From Vitis vinifera (taxonomy: Eukaryota; Streptophyta; Magnoliopsida; Vitales; Vitaceae), in NCBI RefSeq assembly GCF_030704535.1, contig NC_081822.1, positions 11,029,001 to 11,093,000 on the forward strand: a DNA stretch of 64,000 nucleotides, in the 5' to 3' direction. Below the pieces are notes generated by a model. It saw nothing but the letters and a program-made list of their open reading frames with translations, had not been told where the DNA came from and did not search any database. The translations under genes were made by a program, and so were the position numbers. How positions within the stretch are numbered: the stretch's first letter is position 1; every line of letters starts with the position of its first letter. Of this stretch, positions 22,300 to 36,000 are shown piece by piece.

Positions 22300-25200
22300 T
22301 GTCAGTTCCATTTCTTCCCACCCACGTGTATCTCAATTCGCTCAGTCCCCCAATTAAATTACAAAGACATTTTAGAATCTATACCCATTACAGAAGCTTT
22401 CGACATAGGAAGCTCAGCAGTAAGCAGCCCCCACCCCCCCATTCCTTCCACACCCCTAGTTCTATTCTTCTCAATGTATTAATCTATTCTATTTACAGAG
22501 TTGAGGATAATTTTTGAGCGGAAAGCATGGGCGGCCCCCATATATGAAGGGAGTGGAAGTTGGATGAGGAAGCCACCACGCGTCCAATTGCATAAAGGAA
22601 ACAGATGGACATCATAGGCCACATCACAAAAGAAGAAAACCAAGTGAGAGGCATGAATCTTTAGTGAAAAGACTGCACGCCAGCGTTGCATATTGGTGGT
22701 GGTGGCCGACGCCCACTCAAGCCCTACGCCCCTACCTGCTGTCACCGAACCCCCTCATCCGATTGATACCGATTTCAAATCAAATTTGAGGAATTAGACC
22801 ATATGGCCTATCAGAAGGGACTGTATGGGAGTTAGGTTTCAAGTATATAGAGAAAGAACCAATTGGGAATTCAATAATGAAGTGTGGGGGTGAACCAGCA
22901 GGCATGGCAGGGCCCGAAGTTCGGAGGATGAGTGAACTTCACATGATTGTGGTTGTGTTGGACGTACGTACAAGCAGGCCAGACAACATTCCAAAAGGGT
23001 GCTTTGATTTTCTCAAGCTAGCACATTCTCTCTATGACAATTCAAATAAAACAATTCATTGTTTTGGTCTCTTTTTTCGTATCATCAGATGATGTAATGG
23101 ACCTCTAGTGTTTTGCTCTCGGCAGGCTGTTTGTGCACGTAACCCATTTCCCACCCTCTAAATGATCACTCAATCACCCCACCTTTTAACCTCAAATCAA
23201 CACAAAACCAAGTTTCCTGTATATTCGAATTATGCTCCCCGTATGTCTCCTGTTGTTGCAAGACTGTCCCATTATTATAAAGGTGGGAAAATATTTTTTG
23301 GGGTTATCCAGAGGTCTGTCAAGCCAATTACTTATTTATGTGCCCCTATGGAAGTAGGAAGTTTTTGGTGCAAAATTTTGTTTTATCATCATCCCATCTT
23401 CCACTACTATGAAATCTACCATATATAAGACTTTGGAGTAGGGTAAGGTAGGGGTATAAGATACGGGACACTTGCAAGCAACCTTTTTCCCAGTTATCAC
23501 ATGGTCGTTTTCTTTTGTGCAGTGGGGGAACGGAACATGTTACAAATTTTGTTGCAATGTCATGAACATAATCCATGAACAGAAAATATATATATATACA
23601 AATATAGTTCCGAATTCAATGAATTGCCTCAAAAGAAAAGGACCAATATGCTGTTGAATCTGGGGATGAAGCCCATGTGGGCTAGGGTTGCTCCAAACCG
23701 CCATAGTCAAAGGTTCTTTTCGTAGGTGACCTTTCTAGTAAGAATATGAAGATATTTTTTGAGTGGAAAGTTTGACCAGATGCATGTGCTGCTCATCAGC
23801 TTCTCTCTGGGGCTAACCTGTAATAATTTGATAATGATATCTTTGTGGCATCCCCCCACAGCACCCCATCTTTTGTCCTGCTCCCTTTTGAAATTGTATC
23901 CATCGGTTTCCGATCCATTCTAAAACTAAGAGCTTCTTATGACTCTAAAATATGGCTACAGGAGGATTAAGAGGAATCTATATACATAAGGTTAAAAAAA
24001 TCTTTCTTTTGTCCAACACAAGATATTACAAAAATAAATGGGATATCATAGAAATGAATAATAATTCAAAGGAGAGGTGGTAATAAGAGTAAGAGGAGCG
24101 GAAAGAGACCAGTGGTAGCAACCATGATCCATGAAAGGCACAAGGCATGCAGAGTTGAAGATGAGAAGTGGCTCCTGTTTGGGGGTTGGGAGACTGCATT
24201 ATAAGGTGACAATGTGGCACTATGATGTTCACCACATGTTGTGTCTGAGGAGGTGGACCTTTCATTTTCTTTATTTTCCCCTACAAGTCTTGAGCATCCA
24301 TCCATGGAACAAATACCCCATTTAGAATTGGACCCAAAATTGGCAACCAAAACCCCTAATAGGTAGCCAATACTAAAATCCACACTAATATTTTTCTAAC
24401 TTTTATGAGATGTGTAGAAGAAGAATCCTTCGAAAGAAAGGGAGCGAAGAACAAGTATATATTAATTAGATACGTAGAGAAGTCCTTTTAGAGTTAGAAA
24501 GAGCACCCTTGATGAGGAATTGGAATCCCATTGAAGAAGAAGACCCAATGGTAAGAAAGGAAAGGTAAATGAAAGCGTCGAGCTTTAGACATTTAAGGAA
24601 AAAGCAAAGAGATAATGCGGGAGGAGTCCAATCTTTTATTGAGGTTTGCTTTAGAACGACTCCACCACCTTTTAAGGCGTTAAGCATAGTTAAGTGCAGT
24701 ATCGTCAATGGCTTCTCCAAACTTTGCAATAAAGTTCTTCTATCTATTCCTTGTCTTTATGGTTTGCTTAGACAAATCAAAGTAAAACAGGCTTTATGCT
24801 ACTTAAACCGATGGATTCAAATTCAAATGTTAGTTGATTGAAATGACTAAACACGATTCTCATTGTCGACACCAAATGGTCAACATAAAGCTACCACTGC
24901 AGTAAATAAAAAAATATTTGATACTAGAATCAAATTCCTAGATTTATGATGTGAGAGAAAGGAAAAGAAAGCGTAGGGTTTGAAGAACAAAGAATTTTGT
25001 TTAAAAAAAGAAGATAAAAACTTAGAAATAAAAAACAATTGGTGTCGACTTTCGGTTAAGAATAGTAGAATATCTTAATGGTACCTCCTTGATTTTCTAT
25101 CAAGGCAAGACTGTTGGAATCTTGCTTTGCCTTTACCAAGGGTACCAACTGGAGGATCGGGCCATCTCTTGTTTCTTTCACAATTTTGAAGTATAGATAA

Positions 25201-26900
25201 AAATGGAATCAAGTTCCCGTGAAGCCTATTTCAAATTACAGGCATATATGCTATAATTCCCAGTGCAGAATTGTGGGTTAGGGGAGAGGTTTGGGTTGAC
25301 TCTCAAACTAATATTCTTTTAGAATTGCCTTCAGCTGCTGTCCAGGGATGTACATATAAAATATAAACTACTGCACTATTGGAGTTTGATCCTCCATTTT
25401 AGGTTTTGCCGACTGTGGCATGCTTTGAGTGATGGGACTAACAATAATTTTAGTCCTTTATAGGAATTCAGGGGATAAGTGACCTGGAACTTCCAGGTCA
25501 TTATCATCACCAGCCTACCCTAGCCTACCCTAACTGTTCACATTGTAATCATCTCTTGTTCCCATTTGAGTCTGTGTCTTTTCACATGTCAGATTTATGA
25601 ATAGTGAACATAATGTCATTTCTGGAAGGTCAGTGACGCACAAATTCTCGGCTGATTGTCTAAGGCTGATTAACCACACTTTCAAAGTAAATGGCCCAAA
25701 GCCCCCAATTAAGGTCTCAGGAGGAATTATCCATTTTCATTTTTGAAGCCTGTTGAAGCCCATCCGTGGTATGAAGAAAGAAGAATTAGGCTGGGTTGGA
25801 GAAAGGAAAAAGGAGAGAGACCGCCTCCTTAAAATTGGCCTCATGTGGTGAAATTTGAACTCAATGGTGTCCCAGAAGACAGACTCATTGCTCAGTAATG
25901 GACAATTCTGAAAAATAGGTAGACACCCACCCCTAGACAAAAGGAAAGAAATAAGGGATCTCCAATTTTGAGCCCGTCTTATCTTCGTGCATGTTCACAA
26001 CTCCTTATGCCAGATGCGTGCAGGGGATTCGTCCCTCAGGCCCTCACCAACCCCAAACCTTCTTCCTCGTCCGGTTCTCTCAGTACCTAGAAAAATTCTG
26101 ATAAATCATTGATTCATCTAGTGTTTAAGATATATGATTCATTTACATATTTACATCAAAAAAATTTTATGTTTAAAAATTTATAGATCCAATGTCACAT
26201 TCAGTAAAGATTTATAATACATGTATAGGGTATACTCAATGTGTCCATGCCTGCTCCACAAATGTATTAGAAATGATATCTTAGGACGGATGTAAAGATA
26301 AGCAAATTGCTTTTGATACAAGGAATTTGTAAATGAATCACATACTGCTTTTGGAGACCTAGACCCCCAGGCTCTCCATATGCCACCATTCCATCTGCTG
26401 AGACACCCACTGAATTGTTGTTTAATAAATTTAAACTAATGAAATAGAGTCGAAAGCGATATAGCATTAAGCCTTGCTGCATGGATAAGCTTCTAGGTTC
26501 TTTTGTTTGCTTGAGAGAGGGAAGCCAGTTTAGCTTAGAAGCACATACAGTTGCTGATATTTCGGCCTACATAACTCCAAGTCTCCAATTGACAACCATT
26601 TTTTACATTCAGCATAGCATATCAAACTTTTAGAGACCAAGACTATTACATATACCTGATCTGCAAGATGGCTGCATATCAATCAACCAAGCCAAAAAAA
26701 TGGCCCAATTTTCCTAGCAATGACTAAAAAAAAGGAACAAATTAGCTTGTTTACAAGTTCCAACCACAAGTCAGTTAAAACTTAAAAGTAATGATCCACA
26801 TGTGAGGTTCATCCCATTTCATTTATCTGAAATACAAGAAATCTTGGGGAAGGTTCACTTACTGTAGAACTGCACTAAGAAAAAGAAAGGTGCAAAACTC
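22300..26900. other. Intergenic region, BAHD promoter side to AP4M 3' side
   Basis: No ORF here shows a recognisable motif, and the listed frames (60-105 codons) overlap each other on both strands. A near-perfect inverted repeat lies at 25480-25500 and a CTAGCCTACCCTA-type direct repeat at about 25513-25531. The last few hundred bases before 27044 should contain the AP4M 3'-UTR. Confidence 0.6.
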
Positions 26901-27043
26901 GGGTAACCAGGCGAATGAAGATTAAATAGCAAATGATACACAGTCATGCCTTACTTTTAGCAGTAATTTTTGGATTCATTTGATCTTAAACACAACAGTA
27001 GGACAGGAAAAGGAGCAAGAAAAATGGGGCAAAAAGCTTCTTA

Positions 27044-30000
27044 TCATAACCGGGCAACATAGGAATTTGATTGTGTGACGTATCTCACCCATCGATATGG
27101 ATTGTAGGCCTTGGACTTCTTCGATATCTGCAAATACTTTACCTGCAACACGAAACATTAAAAAAAAAAATTGGGTGTTTGTAAAGGAGATCTAAAAAGG
27201 CACAAGAACAAATGGCAGGGATTTTTTTTTGGCTAAAAGTTGCTCAGCTTAAATTCTTGCTAATTTTTATTTTCTATCTCATGAGATACAAGTGCACCCA
27301 AGTGTACCAACCGGCTTGTGGTCATAACAAAGCATCACCATCAAACTAGTGAAAGAGGTTCAAAGCAATGAAACCTGTAACATTCCTATGGGCAGTGGCA
27401 CCTGGATTCCATTGGAATTCCTGTACATCCATCAAAAAGAATGATTCTATTCTTTATCCAGGATTTTTTTAATCTTTAATTCTTAACTTCAACAATGCAG
27501 ACAGTTATTTTTTATCAGTCATCTTTGAGTTTATTACAATAACGGTAGGAAGATGTCTGTGGGGGCCTTAGTACACTCAAGGTAACATCTTACCTGAAGT
27601 CTTGAAGCATTGTACATTGGTATTGTGAAGGTCATGCTAACAGGTCCAGCTTCCCTTGTGATATTTCCTGTGTTGAGAAGTGGATGCCAATAACATTAAT
27701 CACAATATTAAAACTAAATTAATCATGTAAAAACTAAGGAAATAAGAAGGAAATCCCATACCATGCAATTCCTGTGAAAATGTCAGCTTTGCACGTAGAG
27801 TATGCTCAGATCCACCTACAATCTATAGAAGTATCGCAGCTATTAATTACTGTTTGTGGGGTGAACTAATACCTACACGTAATTGCTCAGCTGAAAAGAG
27901 AAAGCTTGCCAGAAATCAAACTGAACACTAGTGTAAATTATCAGGATGAAGAGTGAAAAAAAATATAGAATAGAATCAGAAAAAAGGTGGAGGAAATGAG
28001 CATTAATTCTTGCCTTCTTTAGACCCCATTCTAGTCTCTTATTTGCTTCCTTAAAATCGGTTGTGTTTCCAACAGCCCCAGGCTCCAACTCAAAACTAAC
28101 TCTGAAAATTTTAAATGCAGACATGATAATCAGTAACAATGATAACATAGCATAATATTGAATTGTAATTCCCCTAAAATGAGATTCTTAATCTCCTTTT
28201 TTTCAGTCATCGCTCCATGTTTTCATTCAGACAATCCAAACTGATATATGCAAGGTCATGCAATATTTCACAAGATCTTGCCAAAATTTAGGACTCTGCT
28301 AAAACACACTGTGCTGGGTTAGCAACTTCTCTCACAGGCAAACTTCCCTGTATCTTCATCAAGTTCAAATAGCCTACCACTTCTGAAGCTACTCTTAAGT
28401 TTAAGCCAACCTTTAAAGTCTTTCATGAAATCATGATACAAGAAACTGTATAATACAAATAAAATTTCCACCTGGAATTTTCTCTATTAAGATCTATGCT
28501 ACATAGAGACCCCACAAACTATGTGAAGTGCCACGTTGAACATGTGCCAACAGCCATGTTCAACAAAGAAAAAGAGAACAAGCCTCTAGTACCCACAGCA
28601 CCCAACACCCAAGACCCAACTTTTTCTTTTTTTCTTTTTTTCTTTTTTTCTTTTTGAGAGGCAAAACAAAGAGATATATTAAAAGCGCCCGAAAAGGAGC
28701 ACAACAAAGTACACAAGATGCATGAAAAATGCTCCGACAACCAAAAAGGAAGAGTGCAAATAAAACCAACTGCCCTCTCCTTAGTTGGAACTCAACTAAT
28801 CTGCAAAGCCAATCACGAACATAGAATAGAAAAAACGTCTATGTAAACTCTAGCCCAATCCAAAAAAAAAAAACACATAAATGAAGATTTGATTGCTTGT
28901 TCCTACTGTTCTGCATCTTTGAAAACCCTCTTGTTTCTTTCTTTCCATAAGATCCAAAACAAGCATAGAAGAACAGCTCTCCAAGCTGTTCCACTTCTTC
29001 CCCACATAAGAGTCAGGCCAACTCAGGAGAGCTCCTCTTACAAAGGAGTGCAACACCCAGACCACTCCAAACAGACACAGGATTCTCACTTTGGAATGAT
29101 GATGGACAGCATATGATTAAGTCTGACTCTTCTACCCTTTTACACATTGTAATATTTATTCGGAATATTCCAACCCTTCTTTTTAAGTTGATCAAGTGTT
29201 AAGATCCCTCTACAAACAGCTTCTCAAATAAAGCAACACACCTTTGTTGGCACTCATGGATTCCAAACTATACTTGCAGGGAAAGACTCACTACTTCCCT
29301 GGGCTAAGGAAGCATGGTAGGATTTAGCAATAAACTTGCCACTCTTGGATTTCTTCCATCCCAAGCTGTCCTCATCATCCCTTCTAATTAAGCTTGATTA
29401 CAATCTCCGAACAAAGGCTTCCACTCCTTCCAATTCCTAATCATAGAACTACTCAAAAGTGAGGACTCCTATGGCCTTTCTCTCTAAGCTGCTCCCACAT
29501 CTTTACTACGAGTCTTTCGCAACAGCTATAGAAAATAACATCGGTAAGAACTCTTCCAAGGAACTTTCACCACCACCACCTATCATTCTAGAATTTTACC
29601 TTTTATTATTACCCACATAGAAACAAGTTTTGCTTCTAAAGGACTCCCACCTGAATTTGATAACCTGCCACAAACCCACCCCATAGGCATCCTCACTGCC
29701 CTTGAACACCAACCTCCCTTAACAACTCCAAACTTTCTGATTATGATCAGTTTCTAAAGGGTCTCCCTTTTAATAGCGAATCTCTAACTTCATTTTCCAA
29801 GTAGAGCCTTGTTAAGTGTATGAACATTTTTTATGCCAAGACCTCCATTCTTCTTGTCCAAACAAATAGTATACCAATTAACCAGATGAAGCTTTTTTCT
29901 CAAGGGCTACTCCACCCCAAAGGAAATCTCACTGGATTTGCTCTAATCTCAAGCTCACCCTTCTAGAAATGGAAAAAAGAGACATAAAATAAATAAGCAA

Positions 30001-33000
30001 GTTTGACAGCATGCTCTTGATCAAGGTAAGTCTCCCTCATTTTGAAATGTATTGCATCTTTCATAAGGCAAGCTATCTCTTAAATTTCTCCTCCACCAAT
30101 TCCCACGCCCTCACAAATTTGTGGGGAGCTCCCTGAGAAAAATACCAAATATTGGTGAGTAGATTCCCTTCCATGCGGCCCAACACCAAAGCTAGACCCT
30201 TCACATTTAAGTGAGATATTGTTTCAAACCAAATAAGGGCCCAACTTAAATGCTCCAGATGGTCTTGATTAGCGTTGTAGAAAACTCTAGGTATTGTTAG
30301 CAAACAACAAATGAGACACATCTATCCCCTCCTCTCGTCTTCCTCAGAATCCTACTGAGAGCCTCAATTGCTAATATAAAAAGGTAAGTAGCATGGTTAT
30401 TAATTAACCATGATATCTAGATCCTTCAATTTGGCTCAGTGTACCAATGTTGACACAACATGATAAAGGCGTGGCTATGAGATCATTGTCAAACACTCCT
30501 ATCTCAGTCTAGGTGCAATTTTTTTTATTGTTTTCAATAAAATCCTTTTGTTTGTTCAACTTTCTTAGTAACAATTAGATTAGAAAAAAAGAAGAATTAG
30601 CTGAAAAGTGATTTTTAATAAGAATATTTAGGTATAAAAGGAAAAAAAGAAATTAAAGGAAAAATATGGGAGCTTTTATAAAGGATATCTTTTTATCTAT
30701 ATATAGGTAAACACACAGAAAACTAAACTTTATATATATATATATATAAAGGATGCCCAAAGACCAATCTAAAGCATACAAGAAGTATACAATAAGCGCC
30801 TAAAGGCAAAAACAAAAAGGAGATACAAAAAATCTCACCAGCCCTCATCTAGAACTCAACCAATCAAAAAGGTTGATCAAAGGTAAAGGTCCCTCATCTA
30901 TAAACAACTTAGTCCAAGACCAAAAATTACATACAAAATAATTTTTCATTCTTTGACTAGAAAGCTCCTCGTTTTCAAAAGCAATCTTGTTTCTTTCCTT
31001 CCAAACCAACCAAAAGAGGCATAATGGAGCTATCATCCAAACCTTTCTACTCTTCTTGTCCACAAATGAACCATGCCAACCAAGGACAGTATCTCTAACT
31101 GAAAACAGAAGGACCCTCATCACACCAAATAACGCAAATAATAACTCCCACAAAACCCTAACCTTGGTACAATGGATTAGAATATGATTAATAGACTCCT
31201 CTTCAACACAACAAAGGAAATATCTATTAGCCATGGGCCACCCCCTCCTTTTTTAGTTGATCCAAGATTAAAACCTTACCCCACAAAGCTTCCCAAGCAA
31301 AAAAAACCCACCTTAGTAGGAACACAAGGGCTCCAAATGACGCTCATCGGAAACAGTATTGCACTTCTAAGTTCAAGAGCACTATAAAGGGACTTAACAA
31401 AAAATTTCCCGTCCTTAGTTTCTTTTCTTATCACCCTATCCTCCATATCGATAACTAGCCTCTTTCCTTGTATTGTCAAAAGGAACCTCTCCACCACCTC
31501 CACCTCCTCCACCTCCCAATCATTGAAAGACCTAGAGAATTGAGGATTCCCCCTCCTCACTTGTAGAGTCCCAAAACTCCTAATTGCTTTTTCTTTTATT
31601 ATGTCGTATCCTAGTATCCATGCCCCTTTTTTGGATATTTTTTAGCCGAGTTCCTATATACTAAAATTTGAGTTGTAAAATATCAAACACCTAGACACAT
31701 ACAGGCATCCAACACTCATACCCAACCCCATGTAACATAGGTTACTAAAATTGTACAATACTTGATACGTATTGTGTGATACATATCAGCTCGAATTGCA
31801 ATAGACACATTCAATATAGTGTATCAGAAAACACACTATCAGTTAATACACCAGAAGTGTCGTTCTGATATGGCTCACAACAATACAAGGAATTCATGTC
31901 AAAATTCTCTGATGGACTATCATCTATTGATCAAAAGTTGAAAAGTAAATAAAAAACAAGAGTTCAATAGAAGTGTGATACATATCAGCTCGAATTGCAA
32001 TAGACACATTCAATATAGTGTACCAAAAAACACACTGTATCAGTCAATACACCAGAAGTCTCATTCTGATATGGCTCACAACAATACAAGGAATTCATGT
32101 CAAAATTCTCTGATGGACTATCATCTATTGATCAAAAGTTGAAAAGTAAATAAAAAAACAAGAGTTCAATAAAATACTGTTTTGCTGAAATGAAATATGA
32201 AGTTTGTGTTCCAATGAATGCAATGCATCTTGCCCATTGAGCATATGAAACACAAGAGTACAATAAAATGCTTTCTCGCTGAAATTTAATAGAGGTCCAG
32301 ATTCAAAGCTATGGAATGTATCTTGTCCATTCAACCTTACAAAATAGAAAAAGTATTAACAGAACATACCTAGTTGTATATGGGGGCAGTGGCATTTGTA
32401 CTTGAATTGTGTTTGCAGTAATGCTTGAGGGGAATTCAGCACGCACCTTAAGAATTACTTCAGCCTAGGACAGAACAAGCAAAATTTCCATACGAACCAG
32501 AACCAGAATTTTAATTGAGAATTTTGAAATCATGGAAGACAGGCACTCACCCGGAGAGCTCCTGCTTCTTCAATCAAAGCATTAATACGAAAGGGAGGCT
32601 TGAATTCCTGAGTCATACGGTAGTTCATTACTGGAAATTCACCATCTGGTGGGACCTGTCAAACAATGATGAACGAAACTTCCATATTACTAATGGCAAA
32701 ATAATGAAAGGGTTCTAAACATATGACAAAACATTCAAGTTTACATTATCCTAGTTGCACTCACCAGGGTAAGCGTTCTGTCAATGTCAAAACTATCAAG
32801 ATGCACAGATTCATGGAAATTACAGTCATCTAGTATAACTGTCCCGGATCCAGTTGAACTATTATAGTCTGTTGCAAACAGCAGCATAATGAGATCAGGC
32901 AAGTGAGACAAAATATTAGCAAATATAACAGAACATTTTTCATCAAAGAAAGCAGTTGAATCAGGAAATAGAAGTTAACACTCTAAAAAACATTGCAGAG

Positions 33001-36000
33001 CAAATGAGCATGTAAGAAAAAAAGGGCCATATGCGTTTTGAACAGTGATGGATCATCCAACACTATCTTCATAGTCGAGTTAAAAGGTTTTGTAACTAGG
33101 AATCATTCAAGGTTTCCCTTTTTTACTCTTTCTCAGGTAAATAAATTTTGGGGAAAGGAGAAAAATACAAAAACACAGGAGAAAACTGATGTTGTTCCTC
33201 AACAAGGAACATAGGCCATTCTGGCCGACCATTTTACCTCTTAACATAATCAACATTGGATCTTCATTACATTATTCTATCAGTCAAGATATTCTTAAAT
33301 TTCACAGGGATGCACCATTTGCAACTTAAAATACTCCTACAAATCTACCATGTTTTTGGTTCCACATATGTGAGACAAATAACTTGAAAGCACCAAAAGT
33401 AGAAAATGTCATTTTTGCTAAGCCCTGAGAAATACCATAAATTGACCTTCCACCCCTCCCTATGCTCAGCTCTTCATTGAGAGCAAGCCGAATTTCTGGA
33501 TTGCCTGTAAGGTAACTCTTCATTTGAATGGTGCCATCAATCTCAGAAGTAAGTATATATCCCTGTATAAACAAGATTAAATTAAGGAAAAATAGTTTAA
33601 CTCAGGAAAAGAGAAACTAAGGCAAGATGATGACCTAAAAAGGAGACATTGATATAAGAAGAATGTATAAATTGTATTAAAAGTATTATATCCACAGTCT
33701 GCATTCAAACGATCCATGATGGAAAGCTATTCTGGAATCTTACGGATATCCATCAATGAGAGACAGTCAGAAAGTATCCATCTCTGGATTGAAGAAGCAA
33801 ATTATCAGTCTCAAACCACAGGAACTAGTAGAAGATCACTCTTTTCTCTATATGCATTAGTTCAGGTGGGCGGATACCAGTCTAAAAGAAGGGTGTGACC
33901 TGTAAGCCAACAACTCCCATTACAGAGAAGGATTCCATTCAATCAATAAATTCTGAAGAAACAAAGTAACACAAACTTTGTCTGTTTTTGATGCCATATT
34001 CATCCACGGGATCAAGATGCAAATCCTTTTTCTTGTAGAAGTGCAGACTGTGTACTACCAGTGCACATGGGGTAGGACAGGCCACATACTCCATGCTTTT
34101 CTAATGGACAGGCACCCCTCCCTTAACTAGGGATTTTTCTACTGCCATGTCTAAAACAAGGAAGCCAAGATGGAAACTTACAATACTATATATTGGAATA
34201 CATGAGATACTATAGGAAAAAAGATAGCAAAAAAATGAAACAACTGTGGTCCAAGAATACCCATCTGGCTAATCAGTCAACTGCTCCTACATTATTGTGA
34301 CACTGATTGGATTCACTCTTAATTGCATCTGTTTGGGCTTTGGTAAATTTCTATAACTGAGTAGCACCAGATGTATAGAAAAACAGGGAAAAGAAGACGA
34401 GGAAAAAAAAAAATCATAAAGTTGAACCAAATGAAGACATGAAATACTCACACTAGAACTAAATGTGACACTTATTTTCTCAATTATGTCCACAAAAATT
34501 TCTTCCCTCTTTCTACCACCAGGCTCATTTGCTACAACAGATTTTGTAACAGCTGTCCCTGGCATTCTTTTGGTTCCTTGCTGCAGAAATGCAAGTTTGA
34601 GCAGTCAACCACACATATATTCAGGTTGGCAACAAAAAATAAGATGCGACAACTATGTTATAGACCAAATAAATTTATACCATAAAAATGGAAGCAGGAC
34701 CAAGGGTTGGTAATCGTGCAGCATCAACAACTATGGGCTCATTAAATACATATGATTTCAACACCTCAGTAGATGTTGTTTGCACATAACCAAAATCCTG
34801 GAACAACAAAGGAGGGAGGTGGTCAGACCACATACATGCAAGTAATGAAATCCAGATAACTTTTATTTTCTAGCAAAGATAATCAAGCTTGTGCTTTGAG
34901 ATACTTGTAATACTTGGGCACAAATCTAAGATTTTGGGTACCACTACAAGATTCAGTACTGATGATACTTTTGTTTGTATATAACAGATGATGCTGTCCT
35001 GCAAATGCATTTCTAATTTTTGATAGGCAAATAAGAAAGAGAAACAAAGTTTACACAAAGGGAGTGGAATCCTACACATTTGTTTCCTATTTTTAGACGG
35101 TTGGGGGTTGTTTGGTAGGGTGGTAAATTTTGATAGGGCAAATAAGAAAAGGAAACTACAGAGGGAAAAACCCTACAACAAACGAAATCTCAAACTAAAA
35201 AATGATAAAAGCTAAAGCCTATCTGAGTAATTCTTGTAGAAAACAATGCCATAATCGAAAATAATTCCTTGTAATTAAATAGGAAAAAATATCCAATACC
35301 AATAATTAATGAGACATAAGTTTAATGCTCGAAATAATTGGTTTGCATTTGTTTAATATGCTTAATTAATTCAATACAAAAATAGTTTGGTGCTTTGGCA
35401 AAGGCAAAACAGCTGCAAACCTCTTAAAAGCATTTCCAACAATGAAAGGCAGAAGAAGATGTGATAGCCTACTTACAATAACTTCATCCAGCAACTCATA
35501 CACAAGAACAAAATTTTTCCGCAATGAATCTTCATTTAGAATGCCAAGGTAATCTTTGATGACACGTGCAATCCTTTGTAGAAGTTCCAGAACAAGAGAA
35601 GGTGACACATTAACTCTTGTGGTTGCAACAAATAACAATCCAGCAACCTTCACGTGAAAGTAGTTCACACCATCCACATTCTATTAACAAGAAACATAAA
35701 ATGAACATTAGAATACATAAGACGAACAGGAAGTATCAGAATTCTTATAAGTTACTGATGCTGCACCAAAAATTGCCTTGATTGATCCATGAGAACATCA
35801 CCAGCAAGAGAAAGCAGTATGGGGCTTTATGGGAAAGCACATCCACGAAAACTCTGCTTTCCACAGAATGCAGTACCTGGAAGGAATCAGAGATTTCCAG
35901 GCAACAGCACTTTTTATTGCAGCATCAAGGATTGGTTAAGCATAAGTTTATAGCCTGATAGTAATGTCATAGTCTTGCTATCAAAAAACCAAATTACAGA

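Larger units (their letters stand above)
28102..32369 (-). other. AP4M intron 9 (4,268 bp), loaded with LINE fragments and a duplication
   Basis: Donor AG|GTATGTTC at 32369 and acceptor TTTTCAG at 28102, splitting an Arg codon. It is many times longer than the neighbouring introns and contains two LINE-1 3' pieces plus a 199-bp tandem duplication. Confidence 0.9.
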
